DNA of 21,105 nucleotides from JANNOG01 sp050329415 (GTDB lineage: Bacteria > Actinomycetota > Actinomycetes > Actinomycetales > JBBAYJ01), in NCBI GenBank assembly GCA_050329415.1, contig JBHJOS010000121.1:1-21105 (forward strand), written 5' to 3'. Within the stretch, counting starts at the first letter, position 1, and every line of letters starts with the position of its first letter. A program made the position numbers and the translations under genes. The notes beneath the pieces were generated by a model. It worked only from the letters and a program-made list of their open reading frames with translations, was not told the origin of the DNA and did not search any database. This document shows positions 19,714-21,105 of the stretch, one piece after another.

Positions 19714-20618
19714 CGGCGGCCGGGCCGGCCGCCCCGTCCGCGGTGCAGCCCGCGATCCACGACATCGGCTACCAGCGTTACACCGGGCCCCGGCTCGGCC
19801 GCGCCGCCGTCTGGCGGGCACTGGCCGTCGACGGGCTGCGAGGGTCGTTCGGGCTCGGCCGCTCGGCCGGGGCCAAGGTCTGGCCCTGGCTCCTGCTGGC
19901 GTTCGCCACCCTGCCGACGATCGTCATCGTCGTCGTGGCCTCGGTCGCCGGGCAGTTCACCGGTGGGCTGCCGGTGTCGCCGGCCCAGTACCTCGGCCAG
20001 GTCCTCACGGTGATCGCGGTGTTCGTCGCGGTGCTCGCGCCGCGGGCGGTGTCCCGCGACCTCCGGTTCCGCACCGTGCCGCTGTACCTGTCGCGACCGA
20101 TGAGCCGGACCGACTACGTGACGGCGAAGCTGGCCGCCATGACCGGGGCCGTGCTCGTCATCGCGGCGGTGCCCGTCACCGTGCTCGCCCTCGGGGCGCT
20201 GCTGGCCGAGCAGCCGTGGCGCGAGACGGCCGAGTCGTGGCTGGCCGGGATGGTGACGGCGGTCCTGGCCGCGGTCCTGCTCGCGACGACCGGCCTGGCG
20301 ATCGCGGCCTGGACGCCCCGGCGCGGGCTGGGCACGGCGGTCGTGGTCGGGTACTTCATCGTGACGTCCGCGGTGGCGGGCGTGGCGACGGGGCTGACCT
20401 TCGACCGGGGGGGCGACGTCGTGGGCTACGTCCAGGGCCTGTCGCCGCTCACCGTGGTCCCGGCCCTGGCCTCGTGGATCGAAGGCACCCCGCTGGGCCC
20501 CACGGGCGAGGAGGTCCCCACCCCCGTGGGACTGGCGCTGCTGGGGGCGTGGGCCCTCACCGTGCTGCTCGCGCTCGCCGTCCTCGCGGTGCGCTACCGG
20601 CGGGTGTCGGCCTCGTGA
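19710..20618 (+). CDS. ABC-2-type transporter permease
   Basis: 302 residues from ATG 19710, overlapping the ATPase stop. After a cytosolic N-terminus with HDIGYQRYTGPRLGR there are about six membrane spans: WPWLLLAFATLPTIVIVVVASV, VLTVIAVFVAVLAP, AVLVIAAVPVTVLALGALL, VTAVLAAVLLATTGLAIAAW, AVVVGYFIVTSAVAGVATGL and LALLGAWALTVLLALAVLAV. The RAVSRDLRFRTVPLYLSRPMSRTDYVTAKL segment is the coupling region typical of ABC-2 membrane proteins. The stop overlaps a second ATPase gene (GTGA). The direction of transport and substrate are not evident. Confidence 0.9.
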   Translation: MTAAGPAAPSAVQPAIHDIGYQRYTGPRLGRAAVWRALAVDGLRGSFGLGRSAGAKVWPWLLLAFATLPTIVIVVVASVAGQFTGGLPVSPAQYLGQVLTVIAVFVAVLAPRAVSRDLRFRTVPLYLSRPMSRTDYVTAKLAAMTGAVLVIAAVPVTVLALGALLAEQPWRETAESWLAGMVTAVLAAVLLATTGLAIAAWTPRRGLGTAVVVGYFIVTSAVAGVATGLTFDRGGDVVGYVQGLSPLTVVPALASWIEGTPLGPTGEEVPTPVGLALLGAWALTVLLALAVLAVRYRRVSAS

Positions 20619-21105
20619 GCGCGCTCGAGCTCGACAAGGTGTCGCGCTGGTACGGCGACGTGGTCGCCGTCAACGACGTGACCATGACGGTCGGCCCGGG
20701 GGTCACCGGCCTGCTGGGTCCCAACGGGGCCGGCAAGACGACCCTCATCGCGCTGATGGCGGGCCTGCTCGCGCCGTCGGCCGGGACCGTGGCCCTCGAC
20801 GGCCTGGCCCCGCACCGCGACACCGCGGTCCACCGGCGGATCGGGCTGGTGCCGGAGCGGGAGGCCACCTACGAGTTCCTCACCGGCCGCCAGTTCGTGC
20901 TGGCCAACGCCCGGCTGCAGCGGCTGCCGGACGCCGAGGCGGCCGCCGAGCGGGCGATCGGCCTCGTCGAGATGGCCCCCGCCGCGGACCGGCGGATCGC
21001 CACCTACTCCAAGGGCATGCGCCAGCGGATCAAGATGGCGACCGCGCTCGTCCACGACCCCGAGGTGCTGCTGCTCGACGAGCCCTTCAACGGCATGGAC
21101 CCCCG
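20615..21105 (+). CDS. Second ABC transporter ATP-binding protein (truncated by window end)
   Basis: 163 complete codons are visible from GTG 20615, which overlaps the permease stop. Landmarks: LELDKVSRWYGDVVAVNDV, Walker A GPNGAGKTT (35-43), IGLVPEREATYEFLTG (Q-loop replaced by VPE), signature YSKGMRQR (about 131-138) and Walker B VLLLDEPFNGMDP at the edge. The C-terminal half lies beyond the window. It resembles the first ATPase (both have PGVTGL before Walker A and GMRQR in the signature), so the pair looks paralogous, and a second permease probably follows. Confidence 0.92.
   Translation, partial: MSALELDKVSRWYGDVVAVNDVTMTVGPGVTGLLGPNGAGKTTLIALMAGLLAPSAGTVALDGLAPHRDTAVHRRIGLVPEREATYEFLTGRQFVLANARLQRLPDAEAAAERAIGLVEMAPAADRRIATYSKGMRQRIKMATALVHDPEVLLLDEPFNGMDP

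Noticed and set aside
1..21105. Mobile element, phage or defence system hidden in the window
   Set aside because: No integrase, transposase, toxin-antitoxin pair, nuclease or helicase was recognised; all larger genes are housekeeping or transport genes with matching composition.

Overview
The window is a very GC-rich chromosomal segment from an actinomycete (Actinomycetota). The evidence is the pervasive G/C third positions, the many GTG starts, the short-LID adenylate kinase, the actinobacterial form of RpoA, the zinc-type S14/L36/S4 proteins, a DUF5709-like protein, and the order rplM-rpsI-glmM-coaA. The style fits a Frankia/Geodermatophilus-like lineage, but I cannot fix the genus from sequence alone. 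I find no phage genes, integrase, transposase, CRISPR array, tRNA or rRNA.

Positions 1-14358 hold the end of the S10 operon and the spc and alpha operons, all on the + strand: rpsC(3' end)-rplP-rpmC-rpsQ-rplN-rplX-rplE-rpsN-rpsH-rplF-rplR-rpsE-rpmD-rplO-secY-adk-map, an interposed EamA-type transporter, then infA-rpmJ-rpsM-rpsK-rpsD-rpoA-rplQ-truA. Most junctions are stop/start overlaps (GTGA, TGATG, TAATG), which suggests translational coupling. The block makes ribosomal proteins, the translocon pore SecY, the enzymes that remove initiator methionine (Map) and balance adenylates (Adk), initiation factor IF1, the RNA polymerase alpha subunit and a tRNA pseudouridine synthase. The few longer gaps (before secY, after map, before infA, before rpsM, before rpoA) hold promoter-like boxes or GC-rich hairpins. 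The most structured is the infA leader.

Positions 14359-16139 hold a small acidic DUF5709-like gene and a 276-bp gap. The gap contains a 20-bp tandem repeat running into a 60-bp element with perfect 23-bp arms, a good TTGACC/TAGCCT promoter, and a leader that could fold as a pseudoknot over the ribosome binding site of rplM. The rplM-rpsI (L13-S9) pair follows.

Positions 16140-21105 hold glmM (peptidoglycan precursor synthesis), which has three in-frame GTG starts in a 15-bp repeat. The convergent coaA (type I pantothenate kinase) is on the - strand. A divergent ABC module follows: ATPase, multi-span membrane protein, second ATPase cut by the window end. Its first gene looks leaderless. The genes are almost all conserved housekeeping genes; the less ordinary content is the interposed transporter with a three-half-site operator, the RNA leaders, the palindromic repeat and the paralogous ABC pair.
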